From Bradyrhizobium sp. AZCC 1610 (GTDB lineage: Bacteria; Pseudomonadota; Alphaproteobacteria; Rhizobiales; Xanthobacteraceae), in NCBI RefSeq assembly GCF_036924515.1, contig NZ_JAZHRR010000001.1, positions 7,039,001 to 7,103,000 on the forward strand: a DNA stretch of 64,000 bases, in the 5' to 3' direction. Made by a program: the position numbers and the translations under genes. Shown here in pieces: positions 34,964 to 43,728 of the stretch (positions are counted from its first letter, which is position 1; the number at the start of each line of letters is the position of its first letter). The notes beneath the pieces were generated by a model. It did not search any database. It saw only the letters and a list, made by a program, of their open reading frames with translations, and was not told where the DNA came from.

Positions 34964-35764
34964 TTATTCGCCCTTCAATTCTTCCGGCCGCGGCATCGAG
35001 ATCACGTTGTAGCCGGAATCGACATAGTGGATTTCGCCGGTGACGCCGCCCGACAGATCGGACAACAAGTAGAGCGCCGAGTTGCCGAGTTCGTCCAGCG
35101 TTACGCCGCGACCGAGCGGCGAATGCTTCTGCATGTACGCAAACATCGCACGGGAATCGCCGATGACCGCTCCTGCAAGCGTTCGCACGGGACCGGCGGA
35201 GATCGAGTTAACGCGAATTTTCCGCCGGCCGAAATCGGCCGCGAGATAACGCACGGAGGCTTCCAGCGCAGCCTTGATCACTCCCATGACATTGTAGTTC
35301 GGCATCACGCGGGTAGAGCCGCCGAACGTCAAGGTAATGATCGAGCCCCCGGACTCGGGCATCAGATCGGCGGCGCGCCTGGCCGTCTCGGTGAAGGAAA
35401 AGCACGAGATAACCATCGAACGGGAAAAATTTTCGCGCGTCGTGTCCGCATAGCGGCCGCGAAGTTCGTCCTTGTCGGTGAAGCCGATGGCGTGAACCAG
35501 AAAATCCAGATGACCCCACTTCGCCCGCAGCGCCTCGAACACGGCGTCGACGCTGGCGATGTCTTCGACATCGCAAGGCAACACGATGTCGGCGTTCAGC
35601 GATTGCGCCAAGGGCTTGACGCGCTTGCCGAGCGCCTCGCCCTGATAGGTGAAGGCGAGTTCGGCGCCCTGCGTATGAAGCGTTTTGGCAATGCCCCATG
35701 CGATCGAATGATCGTTGGCTACGCCCATGATCAGGCCACGCTTGCCTTTCATCAGGTCTTGCAT
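34964..35764 (-). CDS. fabI: Enoyl-[acyl-carrier-protein] reductase (NADH) FabI
   Basis: Short-chain-dehydrogenase-fold enzyme that does the last step of each fatty-acid elongation cycle; target of triclosan. The 266 residues have the nucleotide site GVANDHSIAWGIA (about 14-26) and the active-site YNVMGVIKAALEASVRYL with the Tyr and Lys. The residue that aligns with E. coli Tyr146 is Phe (TLTFGGSTRVMPNY), while the Tyr156 equivalent is kept. Downstream of fabB with a repeat in the 138-bp gap; probably part of a fabA-fabB-fabI group. Confidence 0.95.
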   Translation of the reverse strand: MQDLMKGKRGLIMGVANDHSIAWGIAKTLHTQGAELAFTYQGEALGKRVKPLAQSLNADIVLPCDVEDIASVDAVFEALRAKWGHLDFLVHAIGFTDKDELRGRYADTTRENFSRSMVISCFSFTETARRAADLMPESGGSIITLTFGGSTRVMPNYNVMGVIKAALEASVRYLAADFGRRKIRVNSISAGPVRTLAGAVIGDSRAMFAYMQKHSPLGRGVTLDELGNSALYLLSDLSGGVTGEIHYVDSGYNVISMPRPEELKGE

Positions 35765-35790
35765 CGTACGCTCGCTCCCATTGTCTTCGA

Positions 35791-35892
35791 CGTCATCACC
35801 CGCGAATGCGGGTGATCCGGTATTCCAGAGGGGTCAGTGATTTAGCCGAGAGGCCGCGGCGTACTGGATGCCCCGCTTTCGCGGAGCATGAC
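35791..35892. repeat. Interspersed palindromic repeat between fabB and fabI
   Basis: Begins cgtcatcacccgcgaatgcgggtgat, where cacccgc and gcgggtg form a tight hairpin, and ends ccccgctttcgcggagcatgaca. The pattern of cgtcat...catgac ends is that of other Bradyrhizobium-type intergenic repeats. It lies in the fabI leader. Confidence 0.6.
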
Positions 35893-35902
35893 AACCGGAA
35901 TC

Positions 35903-37126
35903 TCACGCATCCATCCGCTTGAACACCAGCGTGGCGTTGGTGCCGCCGAAGCCGAAGGAGTTCGACAGCACGGTGCCGAGCTTGGCGTTGTCGATGCGCT
36001 TGCGCACGATCGGCATGTCGGCGAAGATCGGATCAAGCTCGGTGATGTGGGCGCTTTCGCAGACAAAGCCGTTGTTCATCATCAGCAGCGAATAGATCGC
36101 TTCCTGCACGCCGGTGGCGCCGAGCGAGTGGCCGGTCAGCGCCTTGGTCGCCGAGATCGGCGGGCACTTGTCGCCGGTGCCGAACACCTTTCGGATCGCC
36201 TCGATTTCCGGGGGATCGCCGGCCGGCGTCGAGGTCGCATGCGGGTTGATGTAATCGATCGGGGTCTTCACGGTCGACATCGCCATGCGCATGCAGCGCT
36301 CGGCGCCCTCACCCGACGGCGCGACCATGTCGTAACCGTCTGACGTCGCGCCATAGCCGACCACTTCGGCATAGATGCGCGCGCCGCGCGCCTTGGCGTG
36401 TTCGAGCTCTTCCAGCACCACCACGCCGGCGCCGCCGGCAATGACGAAGCCGTCGCGGCTGACGTCGTAGGGCCGCGAAGCGGTCGCGGGGGTGTCGTTG
36501 TATTTCGAGGACATCGCGCCCATGGCGTCGAACAGCACCGACAGCGACCAGTCGAGTTCCTCGCAGCCGCCGGCGAAGATCACGTCCTGCTTGCCGATCT
36601 GGATCGTCTCATAGGCGTTGCCGATGCAATGGTTCGAGGTCGCGCAGGCCGACGAGATCGAGTAGTTCACGCCCTTGATCTTGAACCAGGTCGCAAGCGT
36701 GGCCGACGCCGTCGACGACATCGCCTTCGGCACCGCGAACGGTCCGACCCGCTTGGGCCCCTTGCTTCGCGTAATATCGGCGGCTTCGACGATGGTGCGG
36801 GCGGACGGCCCGCCGGAGCCCATGATGATGCCGGTGCGGACGTTGGACACTTCTTCAGGCGACAGCCCGGCATCCTGGATCGCCTGCTCCATGGCGATAT
36901 GATTCCACGCCGCGCCCTCGCCGAGGAATCGCATCGCGCGCCGGTCGACGACGTCGGCCGGATTGAGCGTCGGCGCGCCCTGCACCTGCGAGCGGAAGCC
37001 CATCTCGGCGTATTTATCGGCGCGCTTGATGCCGGATTTCGCGTCGTGAAGGCTCGCAAGCACTTCCTGGGTGTTGTTTCCGATGGACGAGACAATGCCC
37101 ATCCCCGTTATGACAACCCGCTTCAT
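35903..37126 (-). CDS. fabB: 3-oxoacyl-[acyl-carrier-protein] synthase I FabB
   Basis: Condensing enzyme needed for unsaturated fatty-acid elongation, 407 residues with the thiolase-like fold. The nucleophile Cys is in [16 protein letters not shown] (about 163) and the two His are in [12 protein letters not shown] and [13 protein letters not shown]. Pairing with fabA identifies FabB over FabF. It starts at ATG 37126 and lies 78 bp after the fabA stop, in the same direction, so the two are one operon. Confidence 0.97.
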   Translation of the reverse strand: MKRVVITGMGIVSSIGNNTQEVLASLHDAKSGIKRADKYAEMGFRSQVQGAPTLNPADVVDRRAMRFLGEGAAWNHIAMEQAIQDAGLSPEEVSNVRTGIIMGSGGPSARTIVEAADITRSKGPKRVGPFAVPKAMSSTASATLATWFKIKGVNYSISSACATSNHCIGNAYETIQIGKQDVIFAGGCEELDWSLSVLFDAMGAMSSKYNDTPATASRPYDVSRDGFVIAGGAGVVVLEELEHAKARGARIYAEVVGYGATSDGYDMVAPSGEGAERCMRMAMSTVKTPIDYINPHATSTPAGDPPEIEAIRKVFGTGDKCPPISATKALTGHSLGATGVQEAIYSLLMMNNGFVCESAHITELDPIFADMPIVRKRIDNAKLGTVLSNSFGFGGTNATLVFKRMDA

Positions 37127-37204
37127 GATCGCCTCGCCCTACCGTTTCCGTTCGTCCGTGAAGATATTTTGCGTGAAGACATTCTGATCGCGTGTTCGCG
37201 TCGC

Positions 37205-37726
37205 TCAGGCGGGCGCGGTGCCCTGCTTGAACAACCCGACCTTCAGGTCCTTGGCGCGATAGATAATCTCGCCATCCATGGAAAGCCAGCCGTCGGCGAC
37301 GCCAAGCACCAGCTTTGCACGCATCACGCGTTTCATGTCGATGTTGTACACAACCTTGCGGGCATTCGGCAGCACCTGGCCGGAGAACTTCAATTCCCCC
37401 AGCCCCAGCGCCCGGCCGCGTCCCTCGCCGCCGATCCAGCCGAGGTAGAATCCGACCATCTGCCACATCGCGTCCAGGCCGAGGCAACCCGGCATGACCG
37501 GATCGTTCTTGAAATGGCAGCCGAAAAACCACAGGTCCGGCTTCACATCGAGTTCGGCCCGAATCAGACCCTTGCCGAATTCCCCACCATTTTCGGAGAT
37601 TTCGGTGATGCGGTCGAACATCAGCATCGGCGGCAGCGGCAATTGCGCATTGCCGGGCCCGAACATCTCGCCGCGGCCACAGGCCAGCAAGTCCTCGTAT
37701 TCATAACCGCTGCGCCGATCCAGCAT
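37205..37726 (-). CDS. fabA: 3-hydroxydecanoyl-[acyl-carrier-protein] dehydratase/isomerase FabA
   Basis: Hot-dog-fold enzyme that introduces the cis double bond at the C10 stage. The 173 residues have the catalytic His in [15 protein letters not shown] and the Asp in [16 protein letters not shown]. Length and sequence are those of bacterial FabA. It is the first gene of the fabA-fabB unit and is divergent from irr across 334 bp. Confidence 0.97.
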   Translation of the reverse strand: MLDRRSGYEYEDLLACGRGEMFGPGNAQLPLPPMLMFDRITEISENGGEFGKGLIRAELDVKPDLWFFGCHFKNDPVMPGCLGLDAMWQMVGFYLGWIGGEGRGRALGLGELKFSGQVLPNARKVVYNIDMKRVMRAKLVLGVADGWLSMDGEIIYRAKDLKVGLFKQGTAPA

Positions 37727-37986
37727 CGTTTTCAGCCTCTAACCTAGATGTCCCGATGGAGCGCTTTTGAGCGAACCGGACCCGTTTCCCTACGGGAGAA
37801 CACTTGCTTCCCGCAAATTGGCGCTACTTAGGGTGCTATCGGCATTAGCCTCTACCGAAATCGCATATGTGGTCCGCGCGCTCTGTAACATAGGCATTAG
37901 GGCCCGGCAAAGCACTGGAACGGGCTAAAACGCCGCGTCAACACACTGGTTCCGCTTGACCTTGGGCCTGTTCTAGTTGCGAAAAA

Positions 37987-38015
37987 CTTGCATCTACCTG
38001 ATTTCCTTTTATATT
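37987..38015 (+). promoter_or_regulatory. Candidate irr promoter with a Fur-type hexamer
   Basis: CTTGCA (37987-37992) and TATATT (38010-38015) are 17 bp apart, a good housekeeping promoter, with transcription predicted near 38022. TGCATC at 37989-37994 overlaps the -35 box. From memory, B. japonicum Fur binds direct TGCATC-like hexamers in its irr promoter; tgcgaa at 37978-37983 could be a second, degenerate unit. The remainder of the 334-bp fabA-irr gap also holds the fabA promoter, which I could not place. Confidence 0.5.
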
Positions 38016-38060
38016 GGGCAAGATTATTGCCAGAGTTATAGCGTGGTGCCCGAAGTGGAC

Positions 38061-38552
38061 ATGAACGACCAAGCCCCGACCCCGAATGACGACGGTATCG
38101 ATCCGGCCGCCCGCGCCGCCGGACATCAGCCGGCGTTGACCGGCTGTCCCTGGCACGACGTCAATGAAATGCTGCAGGCCGCCGGTCTTCGGCCGACCCG
38201 CCAGCGCATGGCGCTGGGCTGGCTCCTGTTCGGCAAGGGCGCCCGCCATCTGACCGCGGAAATGCTGTACGAGGAAGCGACGCTGGCCAAGGTCCCGGTG
38301 TCGCTGGCGACCGTCTACAACACGCTCAATCAGCTCACCGATGCGGGTCTCTTGCGCCAGGTCTCGGTCGACGGCACCAAGACCTATTTCGATACCAACG
38401 TCACCGCGCACCACCACTTCTATCTCGAGAACAACCACGAGCTGGTCGACATTCCCGATCCGCACCTGGTGCTGTCGAAGATGCCGGATGTGCCGGAAGG
38501 CTACGAAATCGCCCGCGTCGACATGGTCGTGCGCCTGCGCAAGAAGCGCTAA
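38061..38552 (+). CDS. irr: Iron response regulator Irr (heme-sensing Fur family)
   Basis: Transcription regulator of heme synthesis and iron uptake, 163 residues from ATG 38061, the size of the B. japonicum protein. It carries the heme regulatory motif GCPWHD with Cys29, the winged helix (LRPTRQRMALGWLLF through SLATVYNTLNQLTDAGLL) and the HHH cluster at 117-119 needed for heme-dependent decay in Bradyrhizobium. An in-frame start at 37977 would add 28 residues and lies upstream of the predicted transcription start, so it is rejected. Irr is degraded when heme binds, releasing iron genes from control. Divergent from fabA. Confidence 0.97.
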   Translation: MNDQAPTPNDDGIDPAARAAGHQPALTGCPWHDVNEMLQAAGLRPTRQRMALGWLLFGKGARHLTAEMLYEEATLAKVPVSLATVYNTLNQLTDAGLLRQVSVDGTKTYFDTNVTAHHHFYLENNHELVDIPDPHLVLSKMPDVPEGYEIARVDMVVRLRKKR

Positions 38553-38567
38553 CGCGCCTCTCTCCGA

Positions 38568-38706
38568 GTCGTCCCTGCCTAGTGCGCAATTGCGCACGGG
38601 CGCAGGGACCCATAACCACAAATGCTTGTTGTTTGGGAAGGCGTCTACGCGCTCGCCATCACCGATGGGCCGCGGCGTATGGGTCCCGGCTCAAGGCCGG
38701 GACGAC
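38568..38706. repeat. Interspersed palindromic repeat between irr and the SH3 gene
   Basis: Outer arms gtcgtccctgcc (38568) and ggccgggacgac (to 38706) pair with one mismatch. Inner parts include the palindrome tgcgcaattgcgca (38583-38596) and the opposing gggacccat and atgggtccc. It lies between convergent genes. Confidence 0.7.
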
Positions 38707-38713
38707 GGAATAT

Positions 38714-39241
38714 TCACTCCACCTTCTCATCCGCGTAAACGCCCCACAGGCGCTGCTGCTCGATCCAGCCGTCAAAGCCGTTGCCGATCACGCGGCACCA
38801 GCCATTGATGCATTTCTTGACCTGGGCGACGACGCCAACCTGCAGGCGGGCCGCGACTGCGCTGGTCGGATCGGGACGATCATAGAGCGACGCCAGCTCG
38901 TCCTTGGTCTTCATGGTGACGACCGCAGTGCGGCGGCCGGACAGTAGCGAATGATAGACCCAGCCCTCGGAGCCCTCGGAATCGCGCACGCGACGCCAGT
39001 TCTCGAACTCGGCGGTGATTTCGACCGGCAGGCCCGAGCGGGTATAGACCCAGGCGACATCGTTATCCTTGGTCGGACCGGCCCGGACGTTCACATGGTC
39101 GGATTTGAGGCTGACATATCGCGGCACCGGCAGGCCGCTCGTGGTGGTGGCCGAATCCTTGGCCGAAAACCCTGTGCTGACCGATGCCAAAAGCCAGCAC
39201 CCCGCCAGCACCGCCACCGAACAGAAACGCCCCAACGCCAT
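38714..39241 (-). CDS. Secreted SH3-like domain protein
   Basis: Exported protein of 175 residues. A Sec signal (about 1-28: RFCSVAVLAGCWLLASVSTGFSA) leads to two bacterial SH3-like segments, one at VSLKSDHVNVRAGPTKDNDVAWVY (about 43) and one at LQVGVVAQVKKCINGWCRVIGNGFDGWI (about 132). Such proteins often bind peptidoglycan or regulate cell-wall enzymes. ATG 39241 is chosen over the TTG one codon before. Function beyond cell-envelope binding is not known. Confidence 0.87.
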   Translation of the reverse strand: MALGRFCSVAVLAGCWLLASVSTGFSAKDSATTTSGLPVPRYVSLKSDHVNVRAGPTKDNDVAWVYTRSGLPVEITAEFENWRRVRDSEGSEGWVYHSLLSGRRTAVVTMKTKDELASLYDRPDPTSAVAARLQVGVVAQVKKCINGWCRVIGNGFDGWIEQQRLWGVYADEKVE

Positions 39242-39589
39242 CAACCCGTCTCCTGCCGAGCTACCCGCAACTCGAGTTCTTCGAGTTGAAACCGCCCGCT
39301 AACACCCGAAAAACCCCAGACCCCTGTGCCCCGCTTTGGCCGCACCCCCGGCTTGCGAACGTACGAGGGGTTCTTGTCTTGGCCCGGCCTTCTGATAGAG
39401 AGGACGGAACGCCAAGAACCAGAACGCCCGGAGTTTCTGCCGAAAATCCGAGGCAAGTATTGGGGAACCCAAGGGACTCGCCTAAGGAAACAGCCGGATA
39501 CCGGGACCGCGTGGCCAACGCAGTGTCGAACAACCGGGTTAATGAGGTCTGAACGGCGCGCTTCCCGCCGTCCCTCATGAGAGCAGGAC
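39242..39589. other. Intergenic region without a recognised gene
   Basis: The 348 bp between the SH3 gene and the hydroxyacid dehydrogenase contain no convincing coding frame. The only structure seen is an inverted repeat, ggttcttg (39369-39376) and caagaacc (39413-39420), enclosing ggcccggcc. Both flanking genes are read outward from it, so it must hold two promoters. A small RNA cannot be excluded. Confidence 0.5.
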
Positions 39590-40591
39590 ATGTCGGTCAA
39601 GAAAAAACCTCTCGTCGTCGTTACCCGCAAGCTGCCGGACTCGATCGAGACCCGGATGCGCGAGCTGTTCGACGCGAGGTTGAATCTCGACGACACGCCG
39701 ATGACGCCGGAACAGATCGCGGACGCGGTCCGCACCGCCGACGTGCTGGTGCCGACCGTCACCGACATGATCAGCGAGGTGATCCTCAAAGATCCCGAGT
39801 GCAAGCTGCGCATGATCGCCAATTTCGGCAACGGCGTCGACAATATCGACGTCACGGCGGCGCATGCGCGCGGCATCACAGTGACCAACACGCCGAAAGT
39901 GCTGACCGAAGACACCGCCGACATGACCATGGCGCTGATTCTCGCGGTGCCGCGGCGGCTGATCGAGGGCTCCACCATCCTGACCGAGGGCAAGAACTGG
40001 GAGGGATGGTCGCCGACCTGGATGCTCGGCCACCGCATCGGCGGCAAGCGGCTCGGCATCGTCGGCATGGGCCGCATCGGGCAGGCGGTGGCCCGCCGCG
40101 CGCGCGCCTTCGGCCTGCAGATCCACTATCACAATCGCCGACCGGTGGCGCCGAAGATCGCCGAGGAGCTCGGCGCGACCTATTGGGAAAGCCTCGACCA
40201 GATGCTGGCGCGGATGGACATCATCTCGGTGAACTGTCCGCATACGCCGGCGACCTATCATCTGCTCTCGGCGCGGCGGCTGAAGCTGATCCGAAAAGAC
40301 GCCTATATCGTCAACACCGCGCGCGGCGGGGTGATCGACGAGGACACGCTGATCAAGCTGATCGAAGCCGGCGACATCGGCGGCGCCGGCCTCGACGTCT
40401 ACGAGCACGAGCCCGCGATCAATCCAAAACTGGTGCGGCTCGCCAGGGCCGGCAAGGTGACGCTGCTGCCGCATATGGGCTCGGCCACCATCGAAGGCCG
40501 CGTCGAGATGGGCGAGAAGGTGATCATCAATATCAGAACCTTCCTCGACAACCACAAGCCGCCGGACCGCGTGCTGCCCAGCATGCTGTGA
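39590..40591 (+). CDS. D-2-hydroxyacid dehydrogenase (glyoxylate reductase-like)
   Basis: NAD(P)-dependent dehydrogenase of 333 residues. Substrate-site residues are in NFGNGVDNIDVTAAH (about 80-95). The nucleotide-binding loop is GIVGMGRIGQAVARRARAFG (about 154-173). The catalytic Arg is in VNTARGGVIDE, the Glu in YEHEPAINP and the His in LPHMGSAT. Pattern is closest to glyoxylate/hydroxypyruvate reductases. A GAGCAGGA site precedes the ATG. Confidence 0.92.
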   Translation: MSVKKKPLVVVTRKLPDSIETRMRELFDARLNLDDTPMTPEQIADAVRTADVLVPTVTDMISEVILKDPECKLRMIANFGNGVDNIDVTAAHARGITVTNTPKVLTEDTADMTMALILAVPRRLIEGSTILTEGKNWEGWSPTWMLGHRIGGKRLGIVGMGRIGQAVARRARAFGLQIHYHNRRPVAPKIAEELGATYWESLDQMLARMDIISVNCPHTPATYHLLSARRLKLIRKDAYIVNTARGGVIDEDTLIKLIEAGDIGGAGLDVYEHEPAINPKLVRLARAGKVTLLPHMGSATIEGRVEMGEKVIINIRTFLDNHKPPDRVLPSML

Positions 40592-40609
40592 GATTTATCT
40601 CTGAGCACA

Positions 40610-41524
40610 TTATCTGCTCTTCCGCCGCTCGCGCTTCCGCCATTCCGCGACAAAGGTCACGAACGCGGCGAGCGCCGGCGGCGGCTGGCGGCGGCTTGGG
40701 TAATACAGGAACGGTCCCGGAAACGGCGCGCACCAGTCATCGAGCACGCTGACCAGCGCGCCGGACTTGATGCCGTAACGAACGTAACCCTCGAACGTCA
40801 GCCAGAAGCCGACGCCATCGTGGACCGCGCGCAATGCCAGTCCCAGATAGGTCGCGACCAGCTTCGCTGGCGGTGAGACCTTCACGACACGTCCAGCTTT
40901 CTCGAACTCGCAATCCAGCAGCGCGCCGCTGCCGAAGCGGGTACGGATACAGGCGTGATCGAGCAGATCTTTGGGATGTCTGGGCCGTCCATGCTGCGCA
41001 ACATATTCGCGCGAGGCCACCACCGCGTAGCGCTGCGGCGCGCCTAGCGAGACCGCGATCATGTCCTGCGCCAGATGTTCGCCGTAGCGCACGCCGGCGT
41101 CAAAGCCTCCGGCCACGATATCGATGAAAGAGCTCTCTCCGACGATCTCCAGATCGATCTTGGGATGGGCTGCAAGAAACGGCGCGACCATCGGCGCCAG
41201 CACCAGATCGATCGCCGGCGGCGGCGCATTGATGCGCAGACGCCCCGAGGGCACAGCCCGCAGGCCGCGCACCCGATCGAGTGCCGCGCCGACATCCGAC
41301 ATCGCAGGACCGACACCGGCCAGCAACAATTCACCGGCTTCGGTGAGGGCGACGCTGCGCGTGGTGCGGTTCATCAGGCGGACGCCGAGCCGCTCCTCCA
41401 TGTCGCGCAGCCGCTGGCTGAGGCTCGAGACGGAGACGCCCTGCTCGATCGCGGCGCGGCGGAAATTCCGGGTGCGCGCCACGGCGACGAACGCATCGAG
41501 GTCGCGGAGATCGAAATTCTTCAT
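40610..41524 (-). CDS. LysR-family transcriptional regulator
   Basis: Regulator of 304 residues. The winged helix is in DLDAFVAVARTRNFRRAAIEQGVSVSSLSQRLRDME, followed by the linker helix and the periplasmic-binding-like effector domain from about 90. It is of the CrgA/AaeR-like subgroup that recognises diverse ligands. It is divergent from the aldo/keto reductase across 120 bp, so it probably controls that gene. The ligand is unknown. Confidence 0.92.
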   Translation of the reverse strand: MKNFDLRDLDAFVAVARTRNFRRAAIEQGVSVSSLSQRLRDMEERLGVRLMNRTTRSVALTEAGELLLAGVGPAMSDVGAALDRVRGLRAVPSGRLRINAPPPAIDLVLAPMVAPFLAAHPKIDLEIVGESSFIDIVAGGFDAGVRYGEHLAQDMIAVSLGAPQRYAVVASREYVAQHGRPRHPKDLLDHACIRTRFGSGALLDCEFEKAGRVVKVSPPAKLVATYLGLALRAVHDGVGFWLTFEGYVRYGIKSGALVSVLDDWCAPFPGPFLYYPSRRQPPPALAAFVTFVAEWRKRERRKSR

Positions 41525-41644
41525 TGTTCGATATACTGAACAAGCTATTTATGATTGTCCAGCTTATCGCCTTGGCCGGGAGGGTTCATATCAGCCGCGT
41601 CACCACGGCGCGAACGTCCGCCGCCGATTTCGAGGAGAACCATC

Positions 41645-42640
41645 ATGGAAAAGCGCAAACTCGGCTCCACCGGCCCCATCGTCTCGGCGATCGGCCTCGG
41701 CTGCATGGGCATGTCAGATTTTTACGGCCCCGCCGACCGCAGCGAGAGCATCGCCACGATCCACGCCGCGCTCGATGCCGGCATCACCCTGCTGGACACC
41801 GGCGATTTCTATGGCATGGGCCACAATGAGATGCTGATCCGCGAAGCGCTCACGAGGCGCAACCGCGACAATCTGCAGATCAGCGTGAAGTTCGGCGCGC
41901 TGCGCGATCCCAACAAGGGCTTTCTCGGCTATGACAGCCGCCCGGCCGCGATCCGGAACTTTGTCGCCTATTCGCTGCAGCGGCTTGGCGTCGACACCAT
42001 CGACATCTATCGGCCGGCGCGACTCGATCCGGACGTGCCGATCGAAGAAACCGTCGGCGCGATGGCCGACATGGTGAAAGCCGGCTGGATCGGACATATC
42101 GGCCTTTCCGAAGTGGGCTCCGACACCATTCGTCGGGCGCACGCGGTGCATCCGATCGTCGACCTGCAGATCGAATATTCACTGCTCGCACGCGGCATCG
42201 AGCCAGACATCCTGAAAACCTGCCGGGAACTTGGCATCGGCATCACCGCCTACGGCGTGCTGGCGCGCGGCCTGATCAGCGGTCACTGGACCAAAGAGCG
42301 TTCCGGCGCGCAGGACTTTCGCGCCATGAGCCCGCGCTTTCAGGGCTCCAATCTCGACGCCAACCTGACGCTGGTGGACTCGTTGCGGCGAGTTGCCGAC
42401 GATGTCGGCGCCTCGCCAGCGCAGGTCGCCATCGCCTGGGTCGCGGCGCAGGGCAACGATATCGTGCCGCTGGTCGGCGCCCGCCGTCGCGACCGTCTCG
42501 CTGAAGCGCTCGGTGCACTCGACGTGAAGCTGACGCCGGCTCATCTGGCCGCACTTGCCGATGCGTTCCCGCCGGGCGCGGCCGCAGGAGCGCGCTATCC
42601 CGAGGCGCAGCTCGCGCATATGGACAGCGAGAAACGATGA
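41645..42640 (+). CDS. Aldo/keto reductase
   Basis: NADPH-dependent reductase of the AKR superfamily, 331 residues, TIM barrel. It starts [26 protein letters not shown]. The catalytic Asp and Tyr are in [13 protein letters not shown] and the Lys in ISVKFGAL. The [19 protein letters not shown] segment marks the subgroup related to plant-type and YakC reductases, which lacks the usual His. A gaggagaac site precedes ATG 41645. Paired with the divergent LysR gene. Only 3 bp separate its stop from that of the convergent MoeB-like gene. Confidence 0.92.
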   Translation: MEKRKLGSTGPIVSAIGLGCMGMSDFYGPADRSESIATIHAALDAGITLLDTGDFYGMGHNEMLIREALTRRNRDNLQISVKFGALRDPNKGFLGYDSRPAAIRNFVAYSLQRLGVDTIDIYRPARLDPDVPIEETVGAMADMVKAGWIGHIGLSEVGSDTIRRAHAVHPIVDLQIEYSLLARGIEPDILKTCRELGIGITAYGVLARGLISGHWTKERSGAQDFRAMSPRFQGSNLDANLTLVDSLRRVADDVGASPAQVAIAWVAAQGNDIVPLVGARRRDRLAEALGALDVKLTPAHLAALADAFPPGAAAGARYPEAQLAHMDSEKR

Positions 42641-42643
42641 ATA

Positions 42644-43447
42644 CTACGCGGCGTGCCCGCTCAGATCGGTGATGACAGGCGTATCGCCGTTGAGCGGGTT
42701 TTGCGGATCGCGCGTGTAGCGCAAGGTTTCAAAGCGCATCGCGCGGGCGTCCACCATCACCAGCCGTCCGACCAGGCTCTCGCCAAAGCCGACGATTTCG
42801 CGGATCGCCTCCAGCGCCATCATCGAGCCCAGCATGCCCGCCAGCGCGCCCATGACGCCGGCTTCGGCGCAGGCCGGCACGGTACCGGGCGGCGGCGGCT
42901 CGGGAAACAGGCAGCGGTAGGTCGGATTGAACTCGCCCTGCTCGTTGCGCTCATGGGCGCGGATCGTGGTCAACGATCCGTCGAACATCCCCAGCGCCGC
43001 CGTGATCAGCGGCTTGCCGGCGAGGAAACAGGCATCGGATAGCAGATAGCGGGTTTCGAAATTGTCGGAGCCGTCGAGCACGAGATCGTAACCGCCGATC
43101 AGCGACATCACATTCTTTGCATCGAGACGGACCGCATGCGCCTCGAAATGAACATGCGGATTGAGCGCGTGAATCACTTCGGCGGCGCTGTCGACCTTGC
43201 GCCGTCCGATGTCGGGCGTGGTGTGGATGATCTGGCGCTGCAGGTTGGACAGCGAGACGATGTCGTCGTCCACCGCGCCGAGCGTGCCGACACCGGCGGC
43301 CGCCAGATACATCAGGACCGGGGCGCCAAGGCCGCCGGCGCCGATCACCAGCACCGACGCCTCCTTCAGCGCGGTTTGCCCCGGGCCGCCGACTTCGCGC
43401 AGCACGATATGGCGGGCATAACGTTCGAGTTCGTCGGCCGTCAGCAT
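42644..43447 (-). CDS. ThiF/MoeB/HesA-family adenylyltransferase
   Basis: E1-like enzyme of 267 residues that adenylates the C terminus of a sulfur-carrier protein such as MoaD or ThiS. The nucleotide site GAGGLGAPVLMYLAAAGVG (about 38-56), DDDIVSLSNLQRQIIH and the Arg/Lys of GRRKVDSA are all present. The usual MoeB zinc ligands are incomplete: the first pair reads TYRCLFPE with one Cys, and the C-terminal pair is absent (RDPQNPLNG). I therefore do not choose between MoeB and ThiF. ATG 43447 is chosen; an upstream frame is unconserved. Confidence 0.88.
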   Translation of the reverse strand: MLTADELERYARHIVLREVGGPGQTALKEASVLVIGAGGLGAPVLMYLAAAGVGTLGAVDDDIVSLSNLQRQIIHTTPDIGRRKVDSAAEVIHALNPHVHFEAHAVRLDAKNVMSLIGGYDLVLDGSDNFETRYLLSDACFLAGKPLITAALGMFDGSLTTIRAHERNEQGEFNPTYRCLFPEPPPPGTVPACAEAGVMGALAGMLGSMMALEAIREIVGFGESLVGRLVMVDARAMRFETLRYTRDPQNPLNGDTPVITDLSGHAA

Positions 43448-43483
43448 GGTCGTGTCAAATCCTTCCACATCACGCCAATCAAT

Positions 43484-43583
43484 CCTCACGGTGAGGAGCG
43501 CGGCGGCCATCCTTCGAGACGGCCGCGGAGTTTATCATCGGGCCGCGCTTCGCGCGGACCCGTTGGCGGCTCCTCAGGATGAC
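43484..43583. repeat. Interspersed palindromic repeat between divergent genes
   Basis: Begins cctcacggtgaggagcgcg and ends ggcggctcctcaggatgacg, with inner gagacggccgcgg and ggccgcgcttcgcgcgg hairpins. It resembles Bradyrhizobium-type cctcatggtgaggagcgcg elements known from memory. It lies between the MoeB-like gene start and the peptidoglycan-binding gene. Confidence 0.6.
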
Positions 43584-43728
43584 GACCTCAATCAATCCCT
43601 GAACCGGGGCGCGGTTGTTGCCGACTAAGCAGATGTGCTTAATTGGCCGGACGTCAATGATCGCTCCAATACTCCACTCCTGAATTCTCCCGGATTTGTC
43701 ATGAGATCGGTGCTTTCGGCAACATTGA

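Noticed and set aside
36398..37747. A 449-codon plus-strand frame opposite fabB and fabA
   Set aside because: Spans the gap between two real genes on the other strand and has low-complexity His/Arg-rich translation.
37977..38060. A longer Irr with 28 extra N-terminal residues
   Set aside because: The extension contains the predicted promoter, and the shorter form puts the heme motif Cys at 29 and the length at 163, as in B. japonicum.
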